Assembly (NCBI GenBank): GCA_902521075.1 | Contig: CABYQM010000002.1 | Coordinates: 1 to 64,000, forward strand | From: an uncultured Pelagibacteraceae bacterium | GTDB lineage: Bacteria > Pseudomonadota > Alphaproteobacteria > Pelagibacterales > Pelagibacteraceae | Length of the DNA stretch: 64,000 bases | Direction of reading: 5' to 3' | Shown here: one piece after another, positions 1-8,517 of the stretch | Layout: every line of letters begins with the position of its first letter | How positions within the stretch are numbered: position 1 is the first letter of the stretch | The notes under the pieces: model-generated | Databases searched by the model: none | What the model saw: the letters and a program-made list of their open reading frames with translations, nothing else | What the model was told of the DNA's origin: nothing | Made by a program: the position numbers and the translations under genes

Positions 1-2304
1 GTTTTGATTAGATCTTTTGAATTTCTGTAAATTATAAATATCTACACCAGATTTAGAATAATCTTTTTCACTTGAAGCCTTAATAACTATCCTTTTACCA
101 TCTATTTTATCCACAACTCCATCTCTTCTCGCAACAATTGTAACCCCTGAGTCTAATGCAACATCACTTTCTATTCCGGTTCCTACAAGTGGTGCTTCTG
201 GTTTTAATAATGGAACTGCCTGTCTCATCATATTTGAACCCATTAATGCCCTATTAGCGTCATCGTTTTCTAAAAAAGGTATTAGAGAAGCAGCTACTGA
301 TACAAGTTGCTTTGGAGAAACATCGATATAATCGATATTCTCCGGTTTAGCTAAAATAAAATTTAGATTCTGTCTGCATGAAACTAATTCTTCAGTAAAC
401 TTACCGTTTTTGTCAATTAGAGAGTTCGCTTGTGCAATGGTAAATTTAGTCTCTTCCATAGCTGATAAATACACAATGTTATTTTGTACGACACCATCTT
501 TAACTTTTTTATATGGACTTTCTATAAAACCATATTTGTTAATCTTTGAATATGTGGAGAGACTATTTATTAATCCAATATTTGGTCCTTCGGGAGTTTC
601 TATTGGACAAATCCTTCCATAATGAGTGGGATGAACGTCTCTTACTTCGAAACCAGCTCTCTCTCTTGTTAGTCCCCCCGGCCCTAAAGCTGATACTCTT
701 CTTTTATGAGTAATCTCTGAAAGTGGATTAGTTTGATCCATAAATTGAGATAACTGAGAAGTTGCAAAAAAATCTTTCAAAGAAATTGTCAAAGGTTTAG
801 CGTTTATTAAATCTTGTGGCATTGCTGACTCAACATCCAAAGTTGTCATTTTTTCTTTAATTGCCCTTTCCATTCTGTAAACACCGATCCTAGCTTGATT
901 TTCGACCAATTCACCTACAGATCTTACTCTTCTATTTCCTAGGTGATCAATATCATCAACTTCATCTTTACCATCTCTCAAATCTAACATTTTTTGTATG
1001 ATTGCAAGTATGTCGTCATTTCTTAAAATTGTAATTTTATCAGAGCAAGTAAGTTCCAATCTTGAGTTCATTTTTACTCTACCCACATCAGATAAATCAT
1101 ATCTGTCGGAACTAAAAAATAAGTTGTTAAATATTTGTGTGGCTATTTCAATTGTTGGTGGTTCCCCTGGTCTTAATACCTTATAAATTTCAGTAATTGC
1201 ATCATTTTTATTTTCATTTTTATCATTGAAAATACTTAATAATAGATATGGACCTTTATTTATTGAGTTAGTTCGAGAGATGTCTAAAGATTTAATATCG
1301 GCTTCAATAATTTTACTAATTATAGTTTCATTTATTTCTGTTCCAATTTTAAATACTTCTTCGCCAACTGTAATATCTCTATGTAAAAATTTACCATACA
1401 AAGACTCACTAGAAACAAAAATTTCTTTTAGACCATCGTTTGAGAGTTTTTTTGCAGTTAAAAAATTAATTTTTTCACCTAATTTTACCACTACCTTATT
1501 ATTTTTTGCATCAATTACTTCCTCAGAAAAATTTTTGGCTTTATAATTTTCTGGATCAAATTTCGTTTTCCACTTATTTAAATTTTTATCATAATTTAAT
1601 GTTTCCTTTTGATAAAATTCATCAACAATATCATTTTTTGAAAATCCTAAAGCTTGTAATAAAGTAGAAACTAATATTTTCTTTTTTCTATCAATTCTAA
1701 AATATAACAAATCCTTAACATCAAATTCAAAGTCAAGCCAAGATCCACGATTAGGAATTACTCTACAATTAAATAATAGTTTACCACTTGCATGTGATTT
1801 ACCTTTATCGTGATCAAAGAATACACCTGGACTTCTATGCATTTGATTAACAACAACTCTTTGAACTCCATTGGTTATGAAAGTTCCACTATTAGTCATC
1901 ATTGGAACTTCTCCCATATAAACTTCTTGTTCTTTTGCAGATAAAATATCCTTTGTGTTATTTTCTTGATCAATCTCATAGACAACTAGTCTAAGAGTAC
2001 ATTTTAGAGCCGCTGAATATGTTAAGCCTCTAGCTATACATTCCTCAACATCAAACTTTGGTTTCTCTAACTTATATGAAACATATTCTAAAGTTGCTTT
2101 ATCATTTAAGTCTTCAATTGGAAAAATGCTTTTAAAAACTCTATCAAAACCTTTAACAAGATGTTGCTCAACATCTTGTTTGAATTCTGTAAGTTCTTTA
2201 TAAGAATTTTTCTGTACCTCTATAAGGTTTGGTATAGATAAAGTTTCCTTAAGTTTTCCGAAGCTTTTCCTTATATTCTTCTTTTCTGTAAAAGATAATT
2301 GCAT
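1..2304 (-). CDS. rpoB: RNA polymerase beta subunit (5' part; runs off the window)
   Basis: Beta subunit of the core RNA polymerase. Only the first 768 codons are here; the gene continues past base 1. The start is the ATG at 2304 (protein begins MQLSFTEKK), and the frame stays open to the window edge. The rifampicin-pocket region lies at about residues 508-540 and reads [20 protein letters not shown] followed by SALGPGG. The usual drug-contact positions are therefore wild type, which predicts sensitivity. [10 protein letters not shown]-type core sequence follows (here [18 protein letters not shown]). It is the last visible gene of the tRNA-Tyr/tuf/secE/nusG/rplKAJL series and lies 46 nt after rplL, as in most bacteria. 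rpoC presumably follows outside the window. Confidence 0.98.
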   Translation of the reverse strand, partial: MQLSFTEKKNIRKSFGKLKETLSIPNLIEVQKNSYKELTEFKQDVEQHLVKGFDRVFKSIFPIEDLNDKATLEYVSYKLEKPKFDVEECIARGLTYSAALKCTLRLVVYEIDQENNTKDILSAKEQEVYMGEVPMMTNSGTFITNGVQRVVVNQMHRSPGVFFDHDKGKSHASGKLLFNCRVIPNRGSWLDFEFDVKDLLYFRIDRKKKILVSTLLQALGFSKNDIVDEFYQKETLNYDKNLNKWKTKFDPENYKAKNFSEEVIDAKNNKVVVKLGEKINFLTAKKLSNDGLKEIFVSSESLYGKFLHRDITVGEEVFKIGTEINETIISKIIEADIKSLDISRTNSINKGPYLLLSIFNDKNENKNDAITEIYKVLRPGEPPTIEIATQIFNNLFFSSDRYDLSDVGRVKMNSRLELTCSDKITILRNDDILAIIQKMLDLRDGKDEVDDIDHLGNRRVRSVGELVENQARIGVYRMERAIKEKMTTLDVESAMPQDLINAKPLTISLKDFFATSQLSQFMDQTNPLSEITHKRRVSALGPGGLTRERAGFEVRDVHPTHYGRICPIETPEGPNIGLINSLSTYSKINKYGFIESPYKKVKDGVVQNNIVYLSAMEETKFTIAQANSLIDKNGKFTEELVSCRQNLNFILAKPENIDYIDVSPKQLVSVAASLIPFLENDDANRALMGSNMMRQAVPLLKPEAPLVGTGIESDVALDSGVTIVARRDGVVDKIDGKRIVIKASSEKDYSKSGVDIYNLQKFKRSNQN

Positions 2305-2350
2305 CTCAACTACTGATTAGAAATATAACCAGTAAATAATCCTATCTAAT

Positions 2351-2722
2351 TTATTTTAGTTCTACTTTTGCGCCAGCTGCTTCGAGTTTTTGCTTAATCT
2401 CTTCTGCTTCTTTTTTGTTAACACCTGTTTTGACTTCTTTTGGTGCACCTTCAACTAAATCTTTTGCTTCTTTAAGTCCTAAAGCAGTAATAGCTCTAAC
2501 TTCTTTTATAACATTGATTTTTTTATCTCCAGCCGCAGTAAGCATAATTGTAAATTCATCTTTTTCTTCTGCTGGTGCAGCTCCACCTGCTACTGCCGCT
2601 GCTGGTGCTACAGCTGCTGCTGCAGTCACTCCCCATTTTTCTTCAAGTTGTTTAGAAAGTTCAGCTGCTTCTACAACAGTTAAACTTGATAAGTCATCTA
2701 TAATTTTATTTAAGTCAGCCAT
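2351..2722 (-). CDS. rplL: 50S ribosomal protein L7/L12
   Basis: Stalk protein of the large ribosomal subunit that recruits translation factors. It has 123 residues, normal for the family. An N-terminal dimerisation domain (about 1-33) is followed by an alanine-rich flexible hinge (about 34-53, [14 protein letters not shown]), then the C-terminal factor-binding domain with the conserved stretch [20 protein letters not shown]. It lies 18 nt after rplJ and 46 nt before rpoB, the standard L10-L7/L12-beta order. The alanine-rich hinge is one of the few locally GC-rich coding patches in the window, which follows from the amino acid composition. Confidence 0.98.
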   Translation of the reverse strand: MADLNKIIDDLSSLTVVEAAELSKQLEEKWGVTAAAAVAPAAAVAGGAAPAEEKDEFTIMLTAAGDKKINVIKEVRAITALGLKEAKDLVEGAPKEVKTGVNKKEAEEIKQKLEAAGAKVELK

Positions 2723-2740
2723 AATAAATCTTGTCCCTGG

Positions 2741-3250
2741 TTATTTTTTTGATTTTTCGAGCGCTAAAATAGCGATTTTTGACGCCGGCGCAAGTAAAAT
2801 ACTTGCTATTTTTTGTGCTGGAGACCTTAATATTCCTACTATTTTAGCCCTAGCTTCATCCAACGAAGGTAAAGTCGCAACATTTTTGACACCAGCAACG
2901 TCTAAAATGTCGGAACCCATGATTCCACCTAGAATCTTTAAATTTTCATTTTCTTTTGAGAAATTTGTTAATATTTTTGCAGAAGTTATTGCGTCTTCTG
3001 ACAAAGCTACGGCAGTAGGACCTGAAAATAAATCTGAAAGATCTTTGCATCTTGTTTTTTCTAGAGCTAATTTTGTAATTCTATTATTTGTAATTTTAAA
3101 TTTGATACCATGTTCTCTCATTTTAGCTCTTAAGTCATCAAGTTGATTCATCGTTAAACCTTGATAGTGAGTGACTATTACAGCTTCAGATTTTTCGAAC
3201 TGATTTGTCATATCAGATATATACTGTTTCTTTTGTTCTTTGTTCATCAT
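2741..3250 (-). CDS. rplJ: 50S ribosomal protein L10
   Basis: Base of the ribosomal stalk, carrying L7/L12 dimers on its C-terminal helix. It has 169 residues, typical length. Two ATGs are adjacent (3250 and 3247); either could start the protein. The N-terminal domain contains the conserved VTHYQGLTMNQLDDLRAKMR. The stop codon of rplA lies 2 nt upstream, so there is no room for the long L10 leader RNA that controls rplJL in many bacteria. Autoregulation, if any, must use RNA inside or upstream of rplA. Cotranscribed with rplK, rplA and rplL. Confidence 0.97.
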   Translation of the reverse strand: MMNKEQKKQYISDMTNQFEKSEAVIVTHYQGLTMNQLDDLRAKMREHGIKFKITNNRITKLALEKTRCKDLSDLFSGPTAVALSEDAITSAKILTNFSKENENLKILGGIMGSDILDVAGVKNVATLPSLDEARAKIVGILRSPAQKIASILLAPASKIAILALEKSKK

Positions 3251-3252
3251 AA

Positions 3253-3942
3253 TTAAATACTCTTACCTAATTTAATTTTGTAAGAAACGCCCATTGTTGA
3301 CGTTATAAAAGCTTGTTTAATTAAATCACCTTTAATAGTGTTATTTGATTTTTCCTTTTCTAATGCATCCATTACTGCATTAAAATTCAATATTAATTTA
3401 TCATCAGAAAAAGATTTGTTTCCAATACTTAAGCCTATATTTCCATCTTTATCATTCCTAACTTCAACTTGCCCAGATTTTGCATCGGTTATAGCTTTTT
3501 TTACATCATTAGTTACAGATCCTAATTTTGGATTTGGCATTAGTCCTTTTGGACCAAGAACTTTTCCTAATTTTGAAAGTTTAATCATCATTCCCGGGGT
3601 ACAAATTAATTTTTCAAAGTTTATATTTCCTGCTTTTATTTCCTCTATTAGCTCATCACCACCAACAACTTCTGCGCCAGCATCTTTTGCTTCTTGAGAT
3701 TTATTATCTTCACAAACAACTCCTATTTTGACTTTTTTTGAACTTCCACCAGGTAAATTAATTACTGTCCTAATATTGATCTCATTTTTCTTTTGCTTAT
3801 TATTAATTTGTAAGTTGAGGTCTAAGGACTCATCAAATTTTGTTGTGCAATTTTGCTTTAAAATAGGTATTAATTTATCAACAGACTCGGATTGCAAATC
3901 TCTAGTTTTTTTTGGTAATTTTTTATATCTTTTTGATGACAT
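3253..3942 (-). CDS. rplA: 50S ribosomal protein L1
   Basis: Binds 23S rRNA in the L1 stalk and takes part in E-site tRNA release. It has 229 residues, normal length. The family signature is seen around residues 115-145 (TPGMMIKLSKLGKVLGPKGL, then MPNPK). A basic N-terminus (SSKRYKKLPKK) is unremarkable. The ATG at 3942 shares its last base position with the stop of rplK, so the two genes are translationally coupled. Followed after 2 nt by rplJ. Confidence 0.98.
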   Translation of the reverse strand: MSSKRYKKLPKKTRDLQSESVDKLIPILKQNCTTKFDESLDLNLQINNKQKKNEINIRTVINLPGGSSKKVKIGVVCEDNKSQEAKDAGAEVVGGDELIEEIKAGNINFEKLICTPGMMIKLSKLGKVLGPKGLMPNPKLGSVTNDVKKAITDAKSGQVEVRNDKDGNIGLSIGNKSFSDDKLILNFNAVMDALEKEKSNNTIKGDLIKQAFITSTMGVSYKIKLGKSI

Positions 3943-4370
3943 TATTCTACTACCTCTATACCCATAGATCTTGCAGATCCGGCAATAATTTTTGCAGCTT
4001 CATCAACGTCATGCGCATTAAGATCTGCCATCTTTTTTTCAGCTATTTCTTTTAATTGTTTTTTTGATATTTTTGCAACTATATTTCTTCCAGGCTCTTT
4101 CGAACCACTCTTTAATTTTACTGCCTCTTTAATAAAATGTGATGCAGGTGGTGATTTAATTATAAAATCAAACTTTTTATCCTTATAAACTGTAATAATT
4201 ACTGGTACAGGTTTACCTGCAAATGATTTTGTTTTTTCATTAAAAGCTTTACAAAAGTCCATAATATTTATTCCTCTTTGACCTAAAGCCGGACCGACAG
4301 GTGGTGCTGGATTAGCCTGACCACCATTTATTTGTAGTTTTATGTATCCACTTATTTCTTTTTTTGCCAT
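3942..4370 (-). CDS. rplK: 50S ribosomal protein L11
   Basis: Binds the GTPase-associated centre of 23S rRNA. It has 142 residues. The N-terminal proline-rich domain ([20 protein letters not shown], about residues 15-34) and the C-terminal rRNA-binding domain ([20 protein letters not shown]) are both intact. Its start overlaps the last base of nusG and its end overlaps the start of rplA by one base, so nusG-rplK-rplA are packed without intergenic DNA. Confidence 0.98.
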   Translation of the reverse strand: MAKKEISGYIKLQINGGQANPAPPVGPALGQRGINIMDFCKAFNEKTKSFAGKPVPVIITVYKDKKFDFIIKSPPASHFIKEAVKLKSGSKEPGRNIVAKISKKQLKEIAEKKMADLNAHDVDEAAKIIAGSARSMGIEVVE

Positions 4371-4900
4371 TAACTTGCCTTCTCTACTTGACTATATTCT
4401 AAATCAACAGGTGTTGGTCTTCCAAATATTGATACGGATACTTTCAATCTCAATTTTTCTTCATCAATATCTTCAACTAAACCGCTGAATGAAGCAAAAG
4501 GTCCATCTATAACTTGAACTTTTTCACCAACGTTGTATTCAACACCCGATTTTGGTTGTACTACACCATCTTTAATTTGGCCAAGTATTTTTTCAATTTC
4601 TTTTTCAGATACGGGTATTGGTGTGCCTTTTGTTCCTAAAAAACCGCTTACTTTTTTTAAATTTTTAATCATGTGATAAATCGTATTATCCATTTCGCTC
4701 TTCAACAAAACATATCCAGGAAAGTATTTTTTCTTTCTTTGAACTCTTTTTCCTCTTTTAACTTCAGTAATATCATGAGTAGGAACAATAATTTCCTCAA
4801 TTTTATCTGATAGATTAGCTTTTGTTGCTTCTTCCTTTATTTCTTGGGCAACTTTATTTTCAAAACTGGAGTGAGATTGCACAATATACCAATTTTTCAT
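4370..4900 (-). CDS. nusG: Transcription termination/antitermination factor NusG
   Basis: Elongation factor that binds RNA polymerase through its N-terminal NGN domain and Rho or S10 through the C-terminal KOW domain. It has 176 residues, the usual size. It begins [18 protein letters not shown]; the KOW motif is near residues 124-140 ([17 protein letters not shown]). The ATG at 4900 overlaps the stop of secE by one base, and its stop overlaps the start of rplK, so secE-nusG-rplK are coupled. Confidence 0.98.
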   Translation of the reverse strand: MKNWYIVQSHSSFENKVAQEIKEEATKANLSDKIEEIIVPTHDITEVKRGKRVQRKKKYFPGYVLLKSEMDNTIYHMIKNLKKVSGFLGTKGTPIPVSEKEIEKILGQIKDGVVQPKSGVEYNVGEKVQVIDGPFASFSGLVEDIDEEKLRLKVSVSIFGRPTPVDLEYSQVEKAS

Positions 4901-5091
4901 TATAGATTTACCTTTAAAACTAACTCTAAAAAAAATTGAAGAACTTGATCTAAAAGAAGAAAAAATAAAGCCGCAACAATAGCCATTGCAACAACCATTA
5001 ATGATCCTTGGATAACCTCTTTACCAGTTGGCCAAGTGACCTTAAAAGCTTCTTGCTTTACATCTTGTATAAATTTTAATGGGTTCTTCAT
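4900..5091 (-). CDS. secE: Preprotein translocase subunit SecE
   Basis: Small essential subunit of the SecYEG channel in the inner membrane. It has 63 residues with one transmembrane segment (about residues 30-52), the short single-span form common outside enterobacteria. The conserved amphipathic stretch KQEAFKVTWPTGKEVIQ precedes it. The reading frame stays open upstream into the tRNA-Trp gene, but that part is the tRNA read as protein. The ATG at 5091 is the real start. It lies only 14 nt (all A/T) downstream of the tRNA-Trp CCA end, with no Shine-Dalgarno sequence visible outside the tRNA. Confidence 0.95.
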   Translation of the reverse strand: MKNPLKFIQDVKQEAFKVTWPTGKEVIQGSLMVVAMAIVAALFFLLLDQVLQFFLELVLKVNL

Positions 5092-5105
5092 AATAAATTT
5101 ATATT

Positions 5106-5181
5106 TGGCAGGAGCGGAGGGAATCGAACCCCCAACCTCCGGTTTTGGAGACCGGCGCTCTACCAATTGAGCTACACTCCT
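5106..5181 (-). tRNA. trnW: tRNA-Trp (anticodon CCA)
   Basis: Cloverleaf on the minus strand: 7-bp acceptor stem (AGGAGTG with CGCTCCT), D arm, anticodon stem CCGGT/ACCGG around loop CTCCAAA, T arm with GGGGGTTCGATTCCC, discriminator G and an encoded CCA (5106-5108). It lies between tuf, whose stop codon is 7 nt upstream, and secE, whose ATG is 14 nt downstream, so it must be cut out of the operon transcript. It decodes UGG. Confidence 0.98.
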
Positions 5182-5188
5182 ATGGAGT

Positions 5189-6379
5189 TTACTCTATAAT
5201 CTTAGTTACTACTCCAGCTCCTACTGTTCTACCACCTTCTCTAATGGCGAAGTTTAGCTTTTCAGCCATCGCAATAGGTGTAATTAATTTTACTGTAAAT
5301 TTAGCATCATCGCCTGGCATAACCATTTCAGTGCCTGCTGGTAATTCTACTTCACCAGTTACATCAGTTGTTCTGAAGTAAAACTGTGGTCTATATTTTG
5401 TGAAAAAAGGTGTGTGTCTTCCACCTTCTTCTTTTTTCAATACATATGCTTGGGCTTCAAATTTAGTGTGTGGAGTTATTGAACCAGGCTTACATAATAC
5501 TTGACCTCTTTCTACATCAGTTCTTTCAACACCTCTTAAAAGTGCACCAATATTATCTCCTGCTTCACCAGAGTCTAAAAGTTTTCTAAACATTTCCACT
5601 CCAGTACAGACTGTTTTTTTTGTTTCTCTTATTCCAACAATTTCTATTTCATCACCAGTTTTAATTACACCGGACTCTACTCTACCTGTAACAACTGTAC
5701 CTCTTCCTGAAATTGAGAATACGTCTTCAACAGGCATCAAGAAATCTTTATCTTTTGGTCTATCTGGTTGTGGGATAAATTCATCTACAGATTTCATTAG
5801 CTCCATAATAGAATTTTTTCCAATCTCATCATCTCTACCCTCAACAGCAGCTAATGCTGAACCTTTGATAATTGGAGTTTTATCACCTGGAAATTTATAT
5901 GATGTTAATAAATCTTTTATTTCTTCTTCAACAAGTTCAATCATTTCTTTATCATCAACTTGATCAACTTTATTCAAGTAAACAACTATAGCTGGGACAC
6001 CAACCTGTCTTGCTAAAAGAATATGCTCTCTAGTTTGCGGCATTGGACCATCTGCAGCATTTACAACTAAAATTGCTCCATCCATTTGTGCAGCACCTGT
6101 AATCATATTTTTTACATAATCCGCGTGGCCTGGACAGTCTACGTGTGCATAGTGTCTTTTCTCAGTTTCATATTCGACGTGAGCAGTTGAAATTGTGATA
6201 CCTCTTTCTTTTTCCTCAGGAGCTTTATCAATTTGATCATAAGCAGTAAATTGCGCACCGCCAGACTCTGCTAATACTTTTGTGATCGCAGCAGTTAATG
6301 TTGTCTTACCATGATCGACATGACCTATAGTTCCAATATTACAGTGCGGTTTATTTCTTACGAACTTTTCTTTTGACAT
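5189..6379 (-). CDS. tuf: Translation elongation factor Tu
   Basis: GTPase that brings aminoacyl-tRNA to the ribosome. It has 396 residues, typical. G1 (GHVDHGKT) is at residues 19-26, the G3 motif DCPGH near 80 and NKVD near 136. The family C-terminal sequence ([14 protein letters not shown]) is intact. A Shine-Dalgarno-like AGAGG lies about 10 nt upstream of the ATG. The gene sits between tRNA-Gly and tRNA-Trp, close to the E. coli tufB arrangement in which tRNA genes precede tuf. No second tuf copy is seen in this window. Confidence 0.99.
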   Translation of the reverse strand: MSKEKFVRNKPHCNIGTIGHVDHGKTTLTAAITKVLAESGGAQFTAYDQIDKAPEEKERGITISTAHVEYETEKRHYAHVDCPGHADYVKNMITGAAQMDGAILVVNAADGPMPQTREHILLARQVGVPAIVVYLNKVDQVDDKEMIELVEEEIKDLLTSYKFPGDKTPIIKGSALAAVEGRDDEIGKNSIMELMKSVDEFIPQPDRPKDKDFLMPVEDVFSISGRGTVVTGRVESGVIKTGDEIEIVGIRETKKTVCTGVEMFRKLLDSGEAGDNIGALLRGVERTDVERGQVLCKPGSITPHTKFEAQAYVLKKEEGGRHTPFFTKYRPQFYFRTTDVTGEVELPAGTEMVMPGDDAKFTVKLITPIAMAEKLNFAIREGGRTVGAGVVTKIIE

Positions 6380-6421
6380 TACTTGTTTACCTCTTTTATT
6401 TTTTTTCTTAATTTAATTTTT

Positions 6422-6495
6422 TGGAGCGGGTAAAGGGAATCGAACCCTTACATCCAGCTTGGAAGGCTAGCGTTCTACCATTGAACTACACCCGC
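6422..6495 (-). tRNA. trnG: tRNA-Gly (anticodon TCC)
   Basis: Cloverleaf on the minus strand: acceptor GCGGGTG paired with TACCCGC, anticodon loop CTTCCAA in stem CTAGC/GCTGG, T arm with GGGTTCGATTCCC, discriminator T and encoded CCA (6422-6424). It lies 40 nt downstream of tRNA-Tyr and 42 nt upstream of the tuf ATG, probably in one transcript. It reads GGA and GGG codons. Confidence 0.98.
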
Positions 6496-6535
6496 AACAC
6501 CCAAGTCACTCCATGTTATAAAAAAAATTATTGAA

Positions 6536-6621
<86 letters not shown>

Positions 6622-6629
6622 TTAATATA

Positions 6630-6657
6630 ATTTTAGGGGGAAGCACCCCATGTTCAA
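6630..6657 (-). promoter_or_regulatory. Candidate sigma-70 promoter of the tRNA-Tyr/tuf operon
   Basis: On the minus strand a TTGAAC box (6652-6657) is followed by a 16-bp spacer and TAAAAT (6630-6635). The -10 box ends 8 nt before the tRNA-Tyr 5' end. The spacer holds a small GC-rich inverted repeat (GGGG...CCCC, about 6636-6650), unusual in this A/T-rich DNA. Reading these boxes as a promoter is inference from spacing and position; no transcript data are available. Confidence 0.5.
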
Positions 6658-6760
6658 TAAAGCTTTAAACAACATGCGTTTTATATATTTTTATTGTACA
6701 AATGCAATACGTGAAATATATGAAAATAGCTTAAAAAATAGTGTAAATTCAACATTTATC

Positions 6761-7504
6761 ATGAACAAGTCATCTTTTTTTGTAGTCGGAAAACATGCTG
6801 TTATAGAAGCATTAAAAAATCCTGAAAGAAAAGTTTTAAAAATTTTTCTAACTGAAGAAAGTAAAAAAAATATACATAGAGTTAGCACAAGAAAAAATCT
6901 CCTTAAAGATTTAAAAATTTATTATAAGACACGAAAAGAACTTGATAAATATTGTTCAAAAGACGGAATAACTCATCAAGGATATGTTGCCGAAATAGAG
7001 CATTTTGAAAAAAAAAATTTAAAAGAATTTATCAAATTAAAGAAAGATTTAACTTTCGCATGTTTAGATGAGGTAACAGATCCTAGAAATATAGGCTCTA
7101 TAATTAGAAGTGCTGCGTCATTTGATATAGATGGAATAATAATTAAAGAGAGGCATTTTCCATCAGAGAGTAAAATGATGTATAAATCTGCAAGTGGTTG
7201 CATGGAACACATAAATATATTCGAAGTATCAAATATAAATACTACTCTTAAATTCCTAAGGGAAAAAAATTTTTGGATTTATGGTTTTGAAGCAAACAGT
7301 GAGAAAAAGTTTAACGAAATTAAATGGAACGGAAACAATATTTTATTATTTGGTTCTGAAGGATTTGGTATGCGAGAGCATACAAAAAAATATACAGATT
7401 TTTCAGTAAAAATAGATATAAATAAAAATATTGAGAGTTTAAATATATCAAATAGTGCTGCAATAGTTTTTCATCATATAAATCAATATAAAAATAAAAC
7501 TTGA
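6761..7504 (+). CDS. rlmB: SpoU/TrmH-family rRNA (guanosine-2'-O-)methyltransferase, RlmB-like
   Basis: SAM-dependent SPOUT 2'-O-methyltransferase, probably acting on 23S rRNA. From the ATG at 6761 it has 247 residues and begins MNKSSFFVVGKHAVIEAL, the substrate-binding N-terminal domain. The SPOUT motifs follow: LDEVTDPRNIGSIIRSA (motif 1), LLFGSEGFGM (motif 2) and LNISNSAAIVFHH (motif 3). The frame is open 111 bases further upstream (to an ATG at 6650), but that part has no family similarity and crosses a promoter-like region. I therefore start at the second ATG. The exact target (RlmB versus another TrmH-like enzyme) is not settled by sequence alone. Confidence 0.85.
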   Translation: MNKSSFFVVGKHAVIEALKNPERKVLKIFLTEESKKNIHRVSTRKNLLKDLKIYYKTRKELDKYCSKDGITHQGYVAEIEHFEKKNLKEFIKLKKDLTFACLDEVTDPRNIGSIIRSAASFDIDGIIIKERHFPSESKMMYKSASGCMEHINIFEVSNINTTLKFLREKNFWIYGFEANSEKKFNEIKWNGNNILLFGSEGFGMREHTKKYTDFSVKIDINKNIESLNISNSAAIVFHHINQYKNKT

Positions 7505-7528
7505 TAATATTAAAAATCGTAATACAAA
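7501..7528 (+). promoter_or_regulatory. Candidate promoter of tRNA-Thr
   Basis: TTGATA (7501-7506) overlaps the stop codon of the upstream methyltransferase gene and is followed after 16 bp by TACAAA (7523-7528), 9 nt before the tRNA-Thr 5' end. Spacing fits a sigma-70 promoter, but the -10 box is a weak match. The tRNA could also be read through from the upstream gene. Confidence 0.35.
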
Positions 7529-7537
7529 ACTCAAGAT

Positions 7538-7613
7538 GCCCTTGTAGCTCAGCTGGTAGAGCAATTGATTTGTAATCAATAGGTCCGCGGTTCGAGTCCG
7601 TGCGGGGGCACCA
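7538..7613 (+). tRNA. trnT: tRNA-Thr (anticodon TGT)
   Basis: Plus-strand cloverleaf: acceptor GCCCTTG paired with CGGGGGC (two G-U pairs), D arm GCTCAGCTGGTAGAGC, anticodon stem ATTGA/TCAAT around TTTGTAA, T arm with GGTTCGAGTCC, discriminator A and encoded CCA ending at 7613. The stop codon of the convergent NAD kinase gene begins at the very next base. No terminator separates them. Confidence 0.98.
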
Positions 7614-8384
7614 TTAATTTATTTCATTTCTTAATTGTTCAATTTTAATTTTTTTCTGAAGACTTCTATTCTTATCAAATATTAAATTAAATTTAATTTT
7701 TTTGTTAGTTTTAATAGATATTGATTTTGCATTTCTTACCTCAATATTATCAGCAACAGCACTTATTGGTCTCTTTACATAATTTAAATTTTTAATTGTG
7801 ATTTTAGATTTATCACTTACTATTTTTCCCTTCCACCTTCTTGGTCTAAAAGCACTTATTGGAGATATTGATAACTTATTAGAATCTATACTGAGAATAG
7901 GGCCATGAACAGAAAGATTGTAAGCTGTACTACCAGCAGGTGTTGATACCAATACACCATCAGAAATTAAATGTTTAATAATTTGTTTTTTACCGTTTAA
8001 AATAGTTAAAGATGCTGTTTGTCTACTTTGTCTAAGAACTGAGATTTCGTTAATTGCAATACATTTTTTTACAATGTTTGATTTATTTTTTACACTCATC
8101 TCTAATGGATATATTGAGACCAATCTTCCTTTAATTAATTTTTTATAGTTTGTTTTTTCAGAATATTTATTCATAAGGAAACCATAGTTTCCTGAATTTA
8201 TCCCATAAAATGGTTTTTTGTATTTATTATATTTTTTTAACGTTTCGAGCATAAAACCATCACCACCTATTACAATTATTAAATTAGATTTTGACAAAGA
8301 ATGTTTCTTTATTCTACTTAAAACTGCATTTTTAATTTTAAATGATCTGGAGTTTTTGTCTGAAACTATAAAAGGTTTAACCAT
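7614..8384 (-). CDS. nadK: NAD kinase
   Basis: Phosphorylates NAD to NADP, the only route to NADP in bacteria. It has 256 residues from the ATG at 8384. The GGDGF motif that binds the nucleotide is at residues 40-44, and the second family motif STPAGSTAYNLS is near residue 157. The frame continues upstream through tRNA-Leu, but that is the tRNA read as protein. Only 3 nt separate the tRNA-Leu CCA from the start codon. If the tRNA is processed from a joint transcript, the nadK mRNA is essentially leaderless. At 256 residues it is a compact version of the family (about 250-300). Confidence 0.92.
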   Translation of the reverse strand: MVKPFIVSDKNSRSFKIKNAVLSRIKKHSLSKSNLIIVIGGDGFMLETLKKYNKYKKPFYGINSGNYGFLMNKYSEKTNYKKLIKGRLVSIYPLEMSVKNKSNIVKKCIAINEISVLRQSRQTASLTILNGKKQIIKHLISDGVLVSTPAGSTAYNLSVHGPILSIDSNKLSISPISAFRPRRWKGKIVSDKSKITIKNLNYVKRPISAVADNIEVRNAKSISIKTNKKIKFNLIFDKNRSLQKKIKIEQLRNEIN

Positions 8385-8387
8385 TAG

Positions 8388-8473
8388 TGGTGCCCTCGGC
8401 CAGACTCGAACTGGCACTCCCAAAAGGGCAAGGATTTTAAGTCCTTTGTGTCTACCAATTTCACCACGAGGGC
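8388..8473 (-). tRNA. trnL: tRNA-Leu (anticodon TAA)
   Basis: Minus-strand class II tRNA with a long variable arm. Acceptor GCCCTCG pairs with CGAGGGC; anticodon stem AAGGA/TCCTT surrounds loop CTTAAAA; the T arm contains CCAGTTCGAGTCTGG; discriminator A and CCA are encoded (8388-8390). It reads UUA and UUG, the leading leucine codons in an A/T-rich genome. nadK starts 3 nt downstream. Confidence 0.98.
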
Positions 8474-8489
8474 ATTTATAAAGATCATC

Positions 8490-8517
8490 GTTATATATAT
8501 TAAAATTTATATCTCAA
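8490..8517 (-). promoter_or_regulatory. Candidate promoter of tRNA-Leu and nadK
   Basis: On the minus strand TTGAGA (8512-8517), a 16-bp spacer and TATAAC (8490-8495) lie 16 nt upstream of the tRNA-Leu 5' end. The -35 box abuts the stop codon of the preceding minus-strand gene. The match is reasonable for sigma-70. That it drives both the tRNA and nadK is inference from their spacing. Confidence 0.45.

Noticed and set aside
2415-3146. Long 243-codon plus-strand open frame opposite rplL and rplJ
   Set aside because: It is antisense to two certain ribosomal protein genes, has composition set by the alanine-rich L7/L12 hinge, and shows no protein-like features of its own.
5092-5166. N-terminal extension of SecE through tRNA-Trp
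   Set aside because: The extra 25 residues are the tRNA sequence translated; the conserved SecE begins at the ATG at 5091.
6650-6760. Longer form of the rRNA methyltransferase starting at 6650
   Set aside because: The extra 37 residues overlap promoter-like DNA and do not resemble the TrmH N-terminal domain, which begins at the ATG at 6761.
8385-8423. N-terminal extension of NAD kinase into tRNA-Leu
   Set aside because: The added residues come from the tRNA 3' half; the family N-terminus starts at the ATG at 8384.
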